Below are positions 23,131-63,783 of a DNA stretch of 64,000 nt, piece after piece. Both the position numbers and the translations under genes were made by a program. Numbering within the stretch: the first letter of the stretch is position 1; each line of letters opens with the position of its first letter. Under the pieces are notes generated by a model. It was not told the origin of the DNA. It searched no databases and was given only the letters and a program-made list of their open reading frames with translations. The DNA is from Zoroaster sp. YZ-2022 (taxonomy: Eukaryota > Echinodermata > Asteroidea > Forcipulatida > Zoroasteridae), in NCBI GenBank assembly GCA_029582265.1, contig CM055817.1, positions 22,884,161 to 22,948,160 on the forward strand, read 5' to 3'.

Positions 23131-24384
23131 AGATTTTTTCCCTTAGGATCGCTGAATTAAAAACTAACCACATTGATTGGAAATATAATTGGAATCTTGA
23201 CATGATGGAGTGGATGAGAATGAAATAATTAATTTTTCGAAGAAAACAGATTCTGAGAGCAATCGGAGATCAGGATTTATGTTAACGTTTCTTGCGGTAT
23301 ATTTTGCCCGTCTTTCATTTTTGAGTTTAGATGTGCAGATCAAACTCAAGCCACATTGATAGTTTAGATGACGTCATCGACATTTTTAAACATCATTGAA
23401 CACAAATGTTATTTAAGGTTATTTTCACATCAGTTCGTGTGTTGGGGAAAGAAAATTGTGAAAATTTAAATTCCACATTTGTTTTGGTAATTTATTAATA
23501 AGTCTTTTTTAATATTCGTTAATATAGTTTTGGATTATAATTTCACATTTTAAATCATGTGTTGAATATCACATATTTTTCTGTCAATGACGTCATTGAA
23601 AAGGTCCCAGTTTCAACATAAAGCGACCTAATATAAATCTAGCATATTTGTTTCTGATAAAGATAGACATCTTCCAACAAAAGTGTACTGGAAAAAATTC
23701 CTTATAGATAACACTAATGTGAATTTTGAGCAAGTTGACCAGGTGGACTAAAATGAGAATTTTGAGCAAGTTGACCATGTAGAGTAAACAGTTGCAATAC
23801 ACATGGTTGCAATTTCATTGTAAGTGATAAACTCAAAGAAATCTGACCCTAAATATTTACGTTAAGTTCCAAAACGCAAACCCAACATAAATATTTTCTA
23901 AGAGAGGTGAAACTTGTGAAACTTTGGAATTTGTTTCCCAAAGACAGATTTTCTTGGGAAAAATGGAAGTCCAAATGCGTTAACTACGTTAATTCCGATT
24001 TCGTTGGTGCATTTTATTGACACATTACATGCACAACGGTTGTTGTATGTTGCTGTTTATATTCAATGATTGTAATGCGTGAAGTAAAATGGGATCTTTT
24101 GAGGCCACGTCTGGTATCAATCGTCAAACAGTCGTAACAGTGTTTTTGGACGAGGCTTGACATTTCAAATTGTTACCGCAATATTTAATTAATTTATTTT
24201 TTCAATAAGAAAGCATATAAATGAATTAGTCCCTCCAGATGGTACAGAAAAATTTACTGGATCATGGACTATAGGTAATGACAACCTGACCAATTTTGTT
24301 CATCAAAATCGTAACCCCCTCTCCTTAACAAAAAGTAAATAATAAAAAAAATTTTAAGTAAATAATATAATAATAATAACTAGA

Positions 24385-25090
24385 GCTTAAGTGTTTGTTG
24401 TTGGAACAAACACTTAAACACTGAAACACTATGTGTCCGGGTTAACTTCCGGCTCAATGAAGTGGTCAATGAGACGTCACAATTTCATATTCAAAATTTC
24501 ATATTCAAAAATCCTTTCACTTTTACGTTAGAATAATTATGTTGAATTTGAACTTCTTTTTTGTGCGGGAGTAAAGGTCAGATCACGTGATTTACAGGTC
24601 ATATATCTGACACAGTAATACTTCCTCATGATTATGAAAACTAACGTTAGTTTGGTTCAACATTTATAATTAAAATATTTATAATTATAATATTTATAAT
24701 TAAAATATTTATAATTATAATATTTATAATTATAATATTTATAATTACAATATTTATAATTATAATATTTATAATTATAATATTTATAATTACAATATTT
24801 ATAATTATAATATTTATAATTATAAAATATTTATAATTATAATATTTATAATAATAATATTTACAATTATAATATTTATAATTATAATATTTATAATTAT
24901 AATATTTATAATTAAAATTACATATAAAGTCAATTACATATAACGGTGAACACCTTAACTTCCGGTTCAGTCACGTGAGTAAATTTAAACTTCATAAAAA
25001 TAACACATTGAATGCTTTTTTTATCATCGTGCTAAATTTGGTAAAATTTTCTAGGGGCGCTTTGATCTGTTATGACATCATCAAACATAT
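24385..25090. repeat. Dispersed repeat with embedded AT minisatellite, copy 1
   Basis: The ends match 31575-31950: AACTAGAGCT, CAATTTCATATTCAAAA, GTTGAATTTGAACTTC, GTAAAGGTCAGATCA, then GGGGCGC and CATCAAACATATT. Near the left end AAGTGTTTGTT and AACAAACACTT (24391-24417) form an 11-bp perfect hairpin. Confidence 0.8.
24660..24915. repeat. 15-bp AT minisatellite, about 17 copies
   Basis: Unit ATTTATAATTATAAT with a few C and A substitutions. It interrupts the dispersed repeat of 24385-25090, whose second copy at 31.6-31.9 kb lacks it. Segment 25091-25979 holds nothing recognised. Confidence 0.93.
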
Positions 25091-25979
25091 TTGTTCACAG
25101 AGGCCCGATTCACATTGGCGGCAGACCCTATGATGTTGCTTCAGATTTTTTCTGTTGAACGTCCGGTTTCATCGGGAAGAAATGGTCAAAATGGTCAAAA
25201 ATGGTCATGTCTGTGTACGAAATGTCAAATAATTCGAAACCTTAAAGATGATGCAAACATTGTTACTTTATCTGTTCATGGTGAGATGAGTTTTGAAATA
25301 TTATTAACTCTTTCTGGACAACGAACGTTTTAAAAGACTTGAACGTCATCACCTGACAAACAGGTCTTGTTTTGACTTGTTTTGAAAACAGTCCGCACAA
25401 TTGACCAATGCGAAACATAACCTTTATGTTGATACCTTACTCTCTTTGTCCAAAAATAAACAAATTATTAATAATTTCCAAACTTGACCTTGATTGTTTA
25501 CAGTATAAATTTACAATAATGAAAACAATTAATTCTGGAGGGAAAGAGTTAAGCTTGATCCAACTTTCAGACAACATTGAGTCATGTGACCACGGCCATT
25601 GCATTTTTGGAATGCAATATTTTAAAGGTTTTTTTTCTTTCCATTGTGATTTATTTTGACTGTTGTGATTTCTTTGGACGGTCTACAGCCACTCCCCTTA
25701 CTTCAGGCCAACTTGTCCAGCCCATCTCCCCTCCTCTCTCTTTCTGTCCCTACGCTCCTCCTCCCAGGAGATGAGGATACGTAAACTAATTCACACTTTG
25801 GATTCAGATGATATTTCACACCTGATTCCCAAATTGAAAAATATATATATTAAAAAAAAATTCTCTCGTAACAACTAATACGGGAAGATGTTCCAGCCCG
25901 ATCAAGAATGCCACATTCCAGCAACTCACCAAGCATTCCTTGTTTAATTCTGACATTATTTCCCCACAGATTTACCAGC

Positions 25980-26464
25980 TTCTTTATCTGTGTGGAAGTG
26001 CTGACCGTATCAAATCATCAGCAACCCTGGGAATACTCGGGGATCAGGCGTGGCCACTCTGACCAAACCCAGTATCTCTGTTTTAAACACTGCTGTTAGT
26101 TTTCAAAGCTGTGCTCTCTATGTGGAAATAGAACACGATTTAAAAACAAATATCTTTTTTTAAATTTGCTTATTCCCCAGGAAGGCGTAGAGGCGGGAAG
26201 ACTTTTTGAAGCTCCAGAGCACCACTGGACACAATATGATCAAGGTGATATAATCCCTCCATTGATCGTCTCGGTATATCCTATGAAAAACGTCACAAAA
26301 TAGCAACCACCCTTCTCAATTTGATTAGTAGGTATTCTCTGTATGATATCTGGCGTGCACGTAACCCAGACCAATAACACTACTACGGGGACTATGTCAG
26401 TATGTCCAAAGCTAGACTTGATCGTTTATACATACCTTCTCGTCTGGCTCCCACCGTCACGAAA
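25980..26464 (+). pseudogene. Tx1/L1-like LINE, endonuclease part (5' piece)
   Basis: The broken frames carry NTRGSGVATLTKPSISVLNT (about 26030-26090) and then IDRLGISYEKRHKIATTLLN, SRYSLYDIWRARNPDQ and SKARLDRLYIPSRLAPTVT (up to 26458), like the apurinic endonuclease of Tx1/L1 LINEs. Stops and shifts show it is dead. The frame is cut after Cys-Asn by the inserted LINE and resumes at about 28976. The 5' limit is uncertain. Confidence 0.75.
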
Positions 26465-28972
26465 TGTAATAATAATAATAATAATAATAAAGATTTTTAG
26501 CGCGTACATATCCACCCTGCTGGGCGCTCAAGGCGCGGAAACAAAGAAAGAACATTAATACAAACAATATACAATGATAGCATAGGGAAAACAAAACAAA
26601 TTATGTACCGAGATACATGTACCTACAATGCAATTACAAATATACATCATCTTTGAAGAGTTGTGACATAAGATGAGTTTTAAGCATCGACTTGAATCTG
26701 GTTATACTATGACAAGATTTGAGTTTAGTTGGAAGATGATTCCAGAGTCTCGGAGCTGCGACAGAAAACGACCTATCCCCCCCAGTTCCGTTTTGAAGTT
26801 GGTTCCTTGAGGAGTGACATGTTGCTGGAGCGCAAATTGCGTGATGGAGTGTAGACTTTAAGTAGTTCAGAAATATAAATTGGAGCAATGTTATTAAAAG
26901 ATTTGTGAACAATTAGCATAAGTTTAAAAACAATTCTCTGTGAAACAGGAAGCCAGTGCAGTTCTTTCAAGATTGGCGTGATATGGCATGACTTTCTGGA
27001 CAAAGTCACAACACGAGCTGCTGTGTTTTGTATGTGCTGAAGACGAGATATTTGATTCTGCGGAAGACCGTAAAGGAGAGCATTCCCGTTATCGAGCCGT
27101 GATGTGACAAATGCATGTATAATTTGTTCAGCAGCACTTTTATTCAAGTATTTCCTAATTCGGCTTATATTTCTGATATGAAATGATGATATGCGAACAA
27201 TGTTGGAGATATGTGGTTTTAAAGTCATTGTCGAGTCAAATATAACACCCAAATTACGTGCATGTAATGAGGGGGCATCTGCGAGTCACCAATTGTAATA
27301 AATGGAAGAGAAACTTTAGACAATTGCTGACGTGATCCAAATAGAACAAATTCTGTTTTTCATCGTTCAATTTCAGGAAGTTTTGTCTCATCCAACTTCG
27401 AATCTCTTGAATACATTTCTCCAGTGTTTTAATGCAGGAATCAGCAGGTTCTTGAGAAGATTTAAAAGTAATGTAAAGCTGCGTGTCATCAGCGTAAACA
27501 TGGTAATTTAAATTATACTTCAAAATGATATCACGAACTGGAAAGGTATAAACAGTAAACCACTGTGGGCCGAGCATAGAGCCTTGGGGTACAGAATAGT
27601 CAAGAGTAACAGGCTCGGAGACAGCGTTACCAATACAAACATGCTGAGGCCTATTTAAAAGGTAGGACTTACACCAATCCAGGGCTGTGTCATGTATTCC
27701 AAGATGATATTGAAGGCGGGAGAGAAGGATTTTATGATCGACAGTGTCAAAAGCGGCGCTTAAGTCTAACAAAACTAATGCAGTGATTTTCCCCTCATCC
27801 ATGGCAGATAATGTCATTGTTGACGCGAAGAAGAGCAGTTTCTGTTCCATGAAATGGTTTGTAGGCTGACTGAAATGTGTCCGACAGGTTATTAGCATGA
27901 ACATGGTCAGAGATCCGTGATGAAACAACTCGCTCGATTGTTTTTCCAAGGTACTTTAAATTCGCTACTGGTCGGTAATTTTTGAAAACTTCCTTGTCCA
28001 AATTGGGTTTCTTTAGGAGTGGTTTAACATGAGCAACCTTCTGGCTATTAGGGAAACAACCGGAAGAAAGAGATCTGTTTACAATAATTGTGATATACTT
28101 AGCAAACACATCAATATTTTGTTTTATTAGCGAAGTTGGCACTGGATCAAGTTCACATGATTTTGATGGCGACTTCATGATGAGTTTCTTGATCTCCGTA
28201 ACACTAGTAGGCTCAAACATGGACAGTCTACATTGTGGATCCTTGCGTGATGGTGTTTGTGATAGAATGGCAGGTACTGAGGAAAAGAACGACGGATATT
28301 CTCAATTTTGTGACAAAAAAGTTTGAAAAAGCATTTGCGAGGTCCTGATCGGAGTGTGTAAATGGAAGCACTGGAGCTTTGGGTTTATGAAGCAGCTTTT
28401 CAACAATGTTAAAGAGTTTTCTGATCACCAGAGCTATCTTCCACAAGAGATGAGTAGTGAGTTATTTTTGCCTGGTTAATCATGTTCTTCACAATATCAC
28501 GTTGGTTACAGTATTCTTGCCGATGTACTCCAAGTTTCCCATTGTCACGCCATCTTCGCTCAAGTTGACGGCGGATTTTCCTTGCAGCACGGATATCATC
28601 ATTGAACCAGGTGGATTCAGATTGTAGTTTAACAGTTCGAGTTTTTTGCGGAGCATGATCATCCAAGATGTTACGGACAGTAGATTCAAATAGACTGACA
28701 CAAGAATCCAGCTCACCATCTTCAAGGTTTACATTTTCCAGTTGAGATTCAATATCATGACATAAATCTTTAATATTTACTTTTTTCCAGTGGCGAGTAG
28801 TTACAGAAATGGTAGGTATGGGAGGTTTTTAAGGTTCAAATTTACCATGATTGCATAATGATCAGATAATCCAGGATGAATAGTTATATTCGAGATAAGA
28901 GGTGAAGTATTTTCACGCGTTATCATGAGGTCAAGACAGTGACCATACCGATGAGTGGGTGCTGTGATGTGC
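26465..28972 (-). mobile_element. CR1/L2-like LINE, 5'-truncated, nested insertion
   Basis: Read on the minus strand from 28972: end of the endonuclease (THRYGHCLDLMITREN, GLSDHYAI), linker (STWFNDDIRAARKIRRQL), then reverse transcriptase with LVLLDLSAAFDTVDHKILL (about 27720), YADDTQLY (about 27500) and FLKLNDEK, and the C-terminal AAPRLWNHLPTKLKS (about 26740). Several frames are needed, so it is inactive. The 3' end has GCGCCTTGAGCGCCC, GTGGATATGTACGCGCTAAA and a TTA-type tail (26540-26471). TGTAATA flanks both sides (26465-26471 and 28973-28979) as a 7-bp target duplication. Clade is from motif similarity only. Confidence 0.9.
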
Positions 28973-30330
28973 TGTAATATAACACCCCGCTCGCTGTCTG
29001 ACCATAGTGCAGTCAATGTCACCTGCAATTTTGCCTCTCAGTGCCACAGCGGGAGTCCTTATTGGCACTTCAACATCTCTTTCCTCCAAGAGAGAAATCG
29101 TTTCTTACCATGATATACGCATTTGGTGAGACAAAGGAAAAACCCATATCAAAAATATCACCCAGACGTACAGTAAAAATGTGCTCAGGAAAAACGCATC
29201 CTTATTCAAAAACTTCAAACCGACATTGACAGCATTCAATCCTAACCTCACGCCAGATATGACTCAGTTTCTATCCGGACAAAGATATGCACAAACAAGA
29301 CGCACAAGGAGCCCTAGTCCGTTCTCGTTTCCAATACGAGAATGAGAGCGACTCCTGTTCTCCATTTTTGTCAACCTAGAAAAACAAACATCTTCTACCA
29401 AAATTAACCGAGGAATTCGTTTGAGTGGTGGCACACTTACAGAGGAATCGGCCGAAATACGAAACCACGTCCACTCCTTTTACAACTGCCTGTATTCGCA
29501 CGTTCCCACTTCCAAAAAAGCCCAAAACTACCTCCTAAAAGATATGCATTTTCTAGACCCCGCGGATTCCCAAACTTGCGAAAGACCTATCTCGATAGAT
29601 GAACTCGAATAAGCAGTCAAACATCTCAACAAAAACACAAATTCCGGTCTAGATGGCCACACCAGTGAAATTTACCAAAGCTTTTGGCCCTTCCTCAAAG
29701 ACGACCTTCTTAAAGTCCTCCAGAAATGTATCAGATCGAATGCTCTGCCCGTATCATGCAGGAGAGCAGCAATAACACTCCTATCCAAACAAGGCGATAT
29801 ATTGGAGATCTCGAATTGGCGGCCGGTTTCACTGCTCAATACGGATTACAAGTATAGTCAAAACTCTCGCCAACAGACTAAAAACTGTCATCGATGACGT
29901 CATACATCTCGATCAATGTTACGCGGTCCCCAGGCGCTCCATTCAAGATAACATAAGTGTCATCAGAGACAGTCTGATGTACAGCAATCATTCTGATCTG
30001 CCTCTCGCTTTATGTAACCTGGATCAAAAGAAGGCGTTCGATAGCATAGATCATGATTACTTATTCAAAACGTTACAAGAAATGAATGGGGTTCGGTGAA
30101 TATTTTATTTCCCTCATCCGGTTACTATACATAAATGCCGAAAGTACGGTTAAAGTTCAATCTTCACTCACAGCCCCCTTCCTTTCGAGAGGGGTATCCG
30201 ACAAGGATGTCCCCTCTCTGGGCTGTTATACCGTATTCAATTGCTATCGAACCCCTCCTTCACACAATTAGATGTAATATGTTTAGGTACAGCCTAATCT
30301 TATCTGGGTCTAATAATGTTTTAACTAATT
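28973..30330 (+). pseudogene. Tx1/L1-like LINE, reverse transcriptase part (3' piece)
   Basis: It continues the endonuclease interrupted at 26464: ITPRSLSDHSAV (28978-29013) and PYWHFNISFLQER. Then come reverse-transcriptase segments: AEIRNHVHSFYNCLYSHVPT (29445), NSGLDGHTSEIYQSFWPFL (29640), SNWRPVSLLNTDYK (29812), KKAFDSIDHDYLFKTLQEM (30020) and LIRLLYINAESTVKV (30112), followed by IAIEPLLHTIR (30248). Multiple stops and frameshifts. The catalytic YADD region is missing, because the match stops where a SINE begins at 30327. Confidence 0.85.
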
Positions 30331-30490
30331 GATTTAATTTTGCCCAACACCGACGTGTGTATAGCACTGTATGCTCAGTGCTTTCCGAGTGTCTGTGAAA
30401 AAACTACACAGGCGACTCAGGCGGGATTCGAACTCACGACCTCCTGCTTACTAGTGCAGACGTCTTACCTCTCGACCACCGAGCTTGCCC
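30327..30490 (-). mobile_element. Second tRNA-derived SINE family, single copy
   Basis: On the minus strand, 30490-30411 is tRNA-like, with box A TGGTCGAGAGG and box B GAGTTCGAATCCC. It is followed by a tail of about 85 bp (TTTTTTCACAGACACTCGG, CAGTGCTATACACACGTCGG) ending AAATTAAATCAATT at 30327. The anticodon arm is degenerate, so I assign no amino acid. Segment 30491-31040 holds nothing recognised. Confidence 0.8.
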
Positions 30491-31039
30491 GATGACGATT
30501 GGCCGGCTAGAATCCTATATAGCAGCGGGTTCCGCGATATATATAGATTGGTGAAATTCTTGCGTCGGGAGATAAACAATTGATTTAATTTCACCAATCA
30601 TTGTTCGACGTTTGAGACAATTTGTATGTGGATAAATGCAAAGGATGTAACGAATCAAGTTAATGGCCATTCCATTAAATGTGTGCAACGATTCTCAAAC
30701 GATTCAACAAACGAAAACAAAGAACATCGTATTGTAGAATCAACCCATATGTGTGCAAACCCTGTAGCTTGCGCTATGTCCAAATACTACGTCGTCACGT
30801 AATCATACCAACGTGTACAGTCCCTATGGAAATTTCCCTTTCTGCAAAACAACAGAACGTGCACTATTTTTATTACTATCGTGATAAAGGGTGAGAAAGG
30901 ATGGTACCACATCCTACCCATAGTTGGTAAATTCGAACAATAACATTTCGAATTTTATATTGACTACATCATAATCTTCGCAGATTAGACTAAAATGTTA
31001 ATGAAACACCATTTGCTGACGTAATGATGACGTAATTGG

Positions 31040-31560
31040 TTTTATATGGTGCATGTTTTGTTTTTATGCGAAAATTTCAAGTGCTTATATGACAGCTCGT
31101 GGTCGAGTTTTGTTTAGGTCGAGTTTTCACAAGGGTCGAGATGTCTTAACCCCCCCCGCAGGGTCACAGTATTTGTTTAGGTCGACTTGTCCGTTGTCAC
31201 CAATCTATACGTCCTACAAACTGAGTCAAATTACGAGATTTCATGTTGCATATTTTGTATTTATGTGAAAATGCGAAGTTTGACTCGTAGGTCGAGTTTT
31301 GCTTAGGTTGAATTGTCACAAGGCTCGAGTGCTGTCGTGGATCCTAGTTGTTCGTGTCGAGTTGTCACATAAGTCGAGACGTCTTAACCCCCCGCAGCGT
31401 CACACTAAAATATGAATAACATGATGTTTACTGAAGTTATGATGACGTACATTGTTTTAGACACTAATTCACATTACGGGCTTTCATATGGTGCATGTTT
31501 TGTATTGATAAGTATGACATCATCCATCGACAACTTTCACGTGTTAAACCTGTGGGGTTT
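31040..31560. repeat. Degenerate tandem repeat of about 190-245 bp
   Basis: TGCATGTTTTGTTTTTATG at 31052, TGCATATTTTGTATTTATG at 31246 and TGCATGTTTTGTATTGAT at 31492 start similar blocks containing GGTCGAGTTTTG, GTCACAAGG and GTCTTAACCCCCCGCAG. No coding content. Confidence 0.65.
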
Positions 31561-31574
31561 TGGCGGAAACAAGA

Positions 31575-31950
31575 ACTAGAGCTCATGTGTCTGTCAATTT
31601 CCGCTTCAATCAAATTATCATCGATGATGTCAATCATATTATTTACAAAGGTGTATCATCTTTTATTATAACAATATCAATTTCATATTCAAAAGTCCTA
31701 TCAATTTTGCTTTAGAATGTGTTGAATTTGAACTTCCTGTTTGGACCGGAAGTAAAGGTCAGATCAGGCGATTTGAAGGTCATATATATGACACAATAAA
31801 ACTTCCAGATGATCATCAAAAAATAACGTTAGTACCTGCTTTGGTTCAATATATGAGATTGGAAATTATTCCCTTTTTTAAAAATGCCGCTAGGGGGCGC
31901 TCTGAACTTTGAGACGTCATCAAACATATTTTGTTTAAAAGATAAGATGT
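31575..31950. repeat. Dispersed repeat, copy 2 (without AT minisatellite)
   Basis: Homologous to 24385-25090 and colinear with it, but lacking the 250-bp AT array. Segment 31951-33215 has only a TTTATTTA tract at about 32290-32320 with an adjoining LINE-tail-like sequence and is otherwise empty. Confidence 0.8.
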
Positions 31951-33218
31951 CACAATAACAGATACTGGTCAAATCACATATTCAAAATGGACAATCTCAC
32001 TCAAACAAACAAACCAATGAACAAAATCAACTGTTTGGTATACCAAATATATCCATGGATAAGACAGGAGACAACCCGGTTCTTTTGAACCATTACCTAG
32101 CGTTAAAAGCTTAGCTATTGCTACCCAAGGATCTGAAAAAAATATCCTGTCTCTTAACCAAAAAATTCAATCTTGTGGTAAAGCTGGGGTAAAGGAGGGG
32201 TTAGTGAGCCACACAATAGGTAGATGTGGCAGCTTGTGGTAAAACTAGGGTAAAAAATGGACATCACACAATGGGATATGACAACATATTTATTTATTTA
32301 TTTATATAGGTTGGTTCATGCAGTGCGTACCCATACTATCTTGTACAGCCCCCGAAAGGTACTTACAAATATACAATAACTGCAATTGTGTGAAAAATAC
32401 AAATTGATATAAAATATTTCGTTTAACAGGCCCTTCCATCATGATCCAATCATAATATTAATTGAAATATTATTATGCTGGTTGTCACTGTGTATACTAT
32501 TGGGTTAACGAGGTTATTTACTAAGAACTGTCAGTGTGATGCAGGTAAATTTTTGTTTATCACTGTAATAATTTTTTATCTCATTGTCTCAGTCTCCCTT
32601 ACGTACTACGACAACTTACGCAGAATTTTTCTTTGAAATCGATACGATCATAAACAGAATACTTTTTTTGTACAATTGTGTGCTTTTGACATGTAATTAT
32701 ATTGATGGATAAACAATAAAACGCCTGGAAAAGGCAAAAGAGAAAAAAAATAAACAGAATACTTTGATTATTATACCGATAAGGATTATACCCGCATCAC
32801 TTCTGATCAATGACTGACTGTATGTGTGCAGTGTAACCCATTCTGTGCAGATGCGCAGAATTCCAGTGTACAGCCACCCACACGAATAAACATGTCAAGT
32901 ATATGCATCTTCGCATATGGGGCGAACGTCATTAACTGAAGAATACTGTAGTGCGGTGTTGAACTCTCATAATTGTATGAGCCATGGGCTTTAATAACCC
33001 GCACCATAATTACTTTGTCAGTCAAGGGAGTAATTTCACGTGAAAACCATTCTGTCATGCTGTTTACATGTACTTTTGGAGTGTAGCTCTATCAACATTT
33101 CTGTGTCGATTTTAGTACTCAATCGGTCTTTCTGAATCGTCTTCGATATAAGCAAAAGAAGGTAGGCATTTTATTATTTTCCCACTATGAAATGATGTCC
33201 AATTTCAGCCACCATATT

Positions 33219-33230
33219 ATATCGTCATCG

Positions 33231-33323
<93 letters not shown>

Positions 33324-33572
33324 CCATCATCACCATCATCAGCATCATCACCATCATCACCATCATCACCATCATCACCATCATCACCATCATCACCATC
33401 ATCACCATCATCACCATCATCACCATCATCACCATCATCACCATCATCACCATCATCACCATCATCACCATCATCACCATCATCACCATCATCACCATCA
33501 TCACCATCATCACCATCATCACCATCATCACCACCACCACCACCACCACCACCACCACCATCATCATCATCA
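33219..33572. repeat. TCA / CATCAC / CAC compound microsatellite
   Basis: About 100 bp of TCA, then about 210 bp of the six-base CATCAC, then about 30 bp of CAC and a few TCA. Ser/Pro and Met/Val frames in it are artefacts. Confidence 0.98.
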
Positions 33573-33659
33573 TTATATTTATTTTGTTTGTGTTTTCATA
33601 ATTTTTGCTTGGCTAACTTGCCTCGGGACTTCACTCATTGAACGGACCAATGTATCGAC

Positions 33660-33955
33660 TTGGAAACTGGCACAAACAATGGTCTCAATAATTATGTAGA
33701 TTCATAAAAAATGGGCTAAAACAATGGAAATTAAAAAGCCCTATAACTTCAGAACGAAATGATGTTCAGACTTATAACTTGGTACAAACATTTATTATGA
33801 TAATATGTAGATGTACCTAAAATTCATTACAAAAAAATCATTGGTTCCAGTTTAATGGACTAAAACAATGGAAATGTAAAAAAGTACAAATACTCCAAAA
33901 TGGAATGGCGTAGAGATTTGTAATTTTGCACAAACATTTTTCCTCCTTTTTTCAC
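33660..33955. repeat. About 145-bp degenerate tandem repeat, locus 1
   Basis: Units start GGGCTAAAACAATGGAAAT and contain TATAACTTCAGAACGAAATG, ACTTGGTACAAACATTT and ATATGTAGATGTACCTAAAA, here at 33711 and 33858. The same unit occurs at 51450-51960, 55715-56235 and 56690-57200. Confidence 0.85.
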
Positions 33956-33999
33956 ATGCTAGGCTCCTATTGTAGATTGTTGACTATTTTTTTGATATC

Positions 34000-34593
34000 T
34001 TCCCCTATAAATGGATGTATTTTTATGTTTATACTTTGTCTATGCCTCTGACGAAAGTCCGGATGTGGATTGAAAGCTAAGTCCACCCTCCTTGCCACAT
34101 AGAAACTTAGATAATTGTCATACGTTCACAGACATGACCCTAATCTGACCTCTTCTTTCGGTCGAAACCGGAAGTTTAAGTGAAGGAATATTTTGAAGCA
34201 CTATTCTGTACATATTTTGCACAGCCCATTTCGCAAGCACACAGCTGTTTTCCACACATAGGCCTATATTATTTGTGCACACATAGAGCACTAGGCGGTA
34301 GTAAATAGTCTCTTCTCAAGTCGCACACGGCACCACGGATGTGAGCTGTCGTGAAACGTTCCTAAAGAGAAAACCATATTTGTGACCTTTTTGACTAACT
34401 TATAACTTCACAAATACATTTACGTTGACATGGAGGTAAATATATTTAATTTCATAATAAAGTTGTGATGTCACAATGACGTCATCAGATATTTAAAAGG
34501 GAATTTGTTATATCTCAGAAATTATCGAATAAAATTTCATCAAATAAAATTTCATCGCCTTGAGCACCACTTAGTTGGTGGATACGTGCGCTA

Positions 34594-34668
<75 letters not shown>

Positions 34669-34890
34669 ATTTAGTACGATGATAACAAACAGACATCCAA
34701 TGTATTTTTAACAACTGTAGGTGAATATTATTGATAAAGGAAACTTCAAAGCCATGATCGTTTGCTTTCCCTTTTCCCTGTAAATAGATGCCGGTGGTTT
34801 TTATTTATTTATTTATTTGTTTGTACTTTTGTCTATTGCTCTGACGAAGGTCCAGTTTGGATCGAAAGCTAAAGCTACCTTTTTTACGTT
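34000..34890. repeat. Paired CTGACGA...GAAA motif and SINE tail
   Basis: Segments at about 34000-34090 and 34775-34880 are homologous and centre on CTGACGA (34048 and 34841), a short hairpin and GAAAGCTAA. Between them, 34555-34668 is the 3' end of the tRNA-Leu SINE (CGCCTTGAGCACCACTTAGT, then a long ATT run) without its head. Segment 34891-36480 holds nothing I recognise. Confidence 0.65.
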
Positions 34891-36481
34891 GGGAGGGTGG
34901 CCTGAGCTTTCGCTCCAGTGGGGGCGCTATACTCATTGCAGGGAATGTTCATAGTTGTCCGCGTTAAAGAGGAATATACCAACATTAAACGGGTGTGGCT
35001 TCAATTGTAACCGATACACAATAATACATCAAGGAATTCAAATTTAAATTATTTGTATAATAATATGCTTGTCATTATAGCGGCCACATGTCAAGAGATG
35101 TATGCGTCAACGTTGCTCTGCGCCTACATATCATATACGTGTTTTTATTTGATTGAAGGGCAAATGAGTTATTGTGGTGGTAAGTTTTTGAAATGTGTTG
35201 TTCTTTCAACCAGTAAACAATTTTGTTAAATGTATTTAAATAAATCCATACTGTACAAGAACAATGACGTTATACGTGTGGCAGTCGGGGAAAACCTGTC
35301 GGAAGTCGCCACGCACATTTTGTAATTATGGACCGATTTACGTAAAAATTTACCATAGCTCCTTTATGTGAAAAATCTTAGTTGAAAGAAATGAAAAACA
35401 CTTTTACACTATTTTTACTATAATGTCAATTTCACCTCAATTCAAGGGATTTACGTTTACTGCATAGCCAACTTTGAAGCCTAATTTCTCCGTTTGTGGG
35501 TTTTAGAACCGTCTTTGAAAGGTCATAACTTTAGTTGTGGTTTGAATATTGAACTCGTTAAAACTGTTATGAGATCAGTAAAGGGTGTATTACTTGATTA
35601 AATGCTCAACAAGAATTGTAAACATTTGACCATGTGTTGGGTTTTCCTGGACCGCCACACATATACATCGTCGCAGTTTTTACGAAGTGACATATTGCTA
35701 AATAAAAATCGTATTTTTTGTAAAATTAATTTAGTCAATATTTGGACTTCAAATACTGTTATCTTTCATTTCACCAAGTTGTAATCCTCAAAACCATCTA
35801 GTTTTCTAATTAAAGTAATGAAGTTTTTGTAAAATTGAAGTCAACTGTGGTTTTAAGTGTTCACGAAGTGATCGGTTGCAGCCTTGTGTTCAGTAGACCG
35901 ACTGATTTCATGGCTGTAAGCGAAAAATCGGCGCCAAAAACAGAAAATTATGTCCCCGACGTAATGGTTTTTAAACCCAATCGTAATTTTCAGAGAAGAA
36001 CATGAATGAAGTTGCGTTCGTTAATGTTTTCACTTTATAAACAAGGGCGTATTTGACTTTTATTTATATACCGGTAATCACCTATTATGAGACATCTTAT
36101 TAAACAACTGAAGAGACCTAAAACTTAGTATTTATATGTTTTTCGCTTTGAAAAATTTCCGTATGCAATGAACAATACGCTCTCATTTTCAAACTATTTA
36201 ACGCGATACATGCAGTCTAATATTACTTCCTGCCGTGCAATGACCAATCAACATCGAAGATTCAAATTTGCTGGAGGAAACATTAAGCTGAACCTTTCAC
36301 ACGTTCACATTAAGCATATTCATCAAAGCAGATGTGGAAATATTAGCATTTCTACGGAGACAATGAATTTATGTTCAGTTTTTAGATTTGGGAATTAAAC
36401 CAAGATTATGAAGGCATAATATGCGTCATAAATACTTAGGTCATAAAAACATTTTCTGTACATCTTACTTCTTTCGAGCAG

Positions 36482-63783
<27,302 letters not shown>

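Noticed and set aside
33192..33641. Ser/Pro-rich protein of 149 codons
   Set aside because: It is a translation of the TCA/CATCAC microsatellite.
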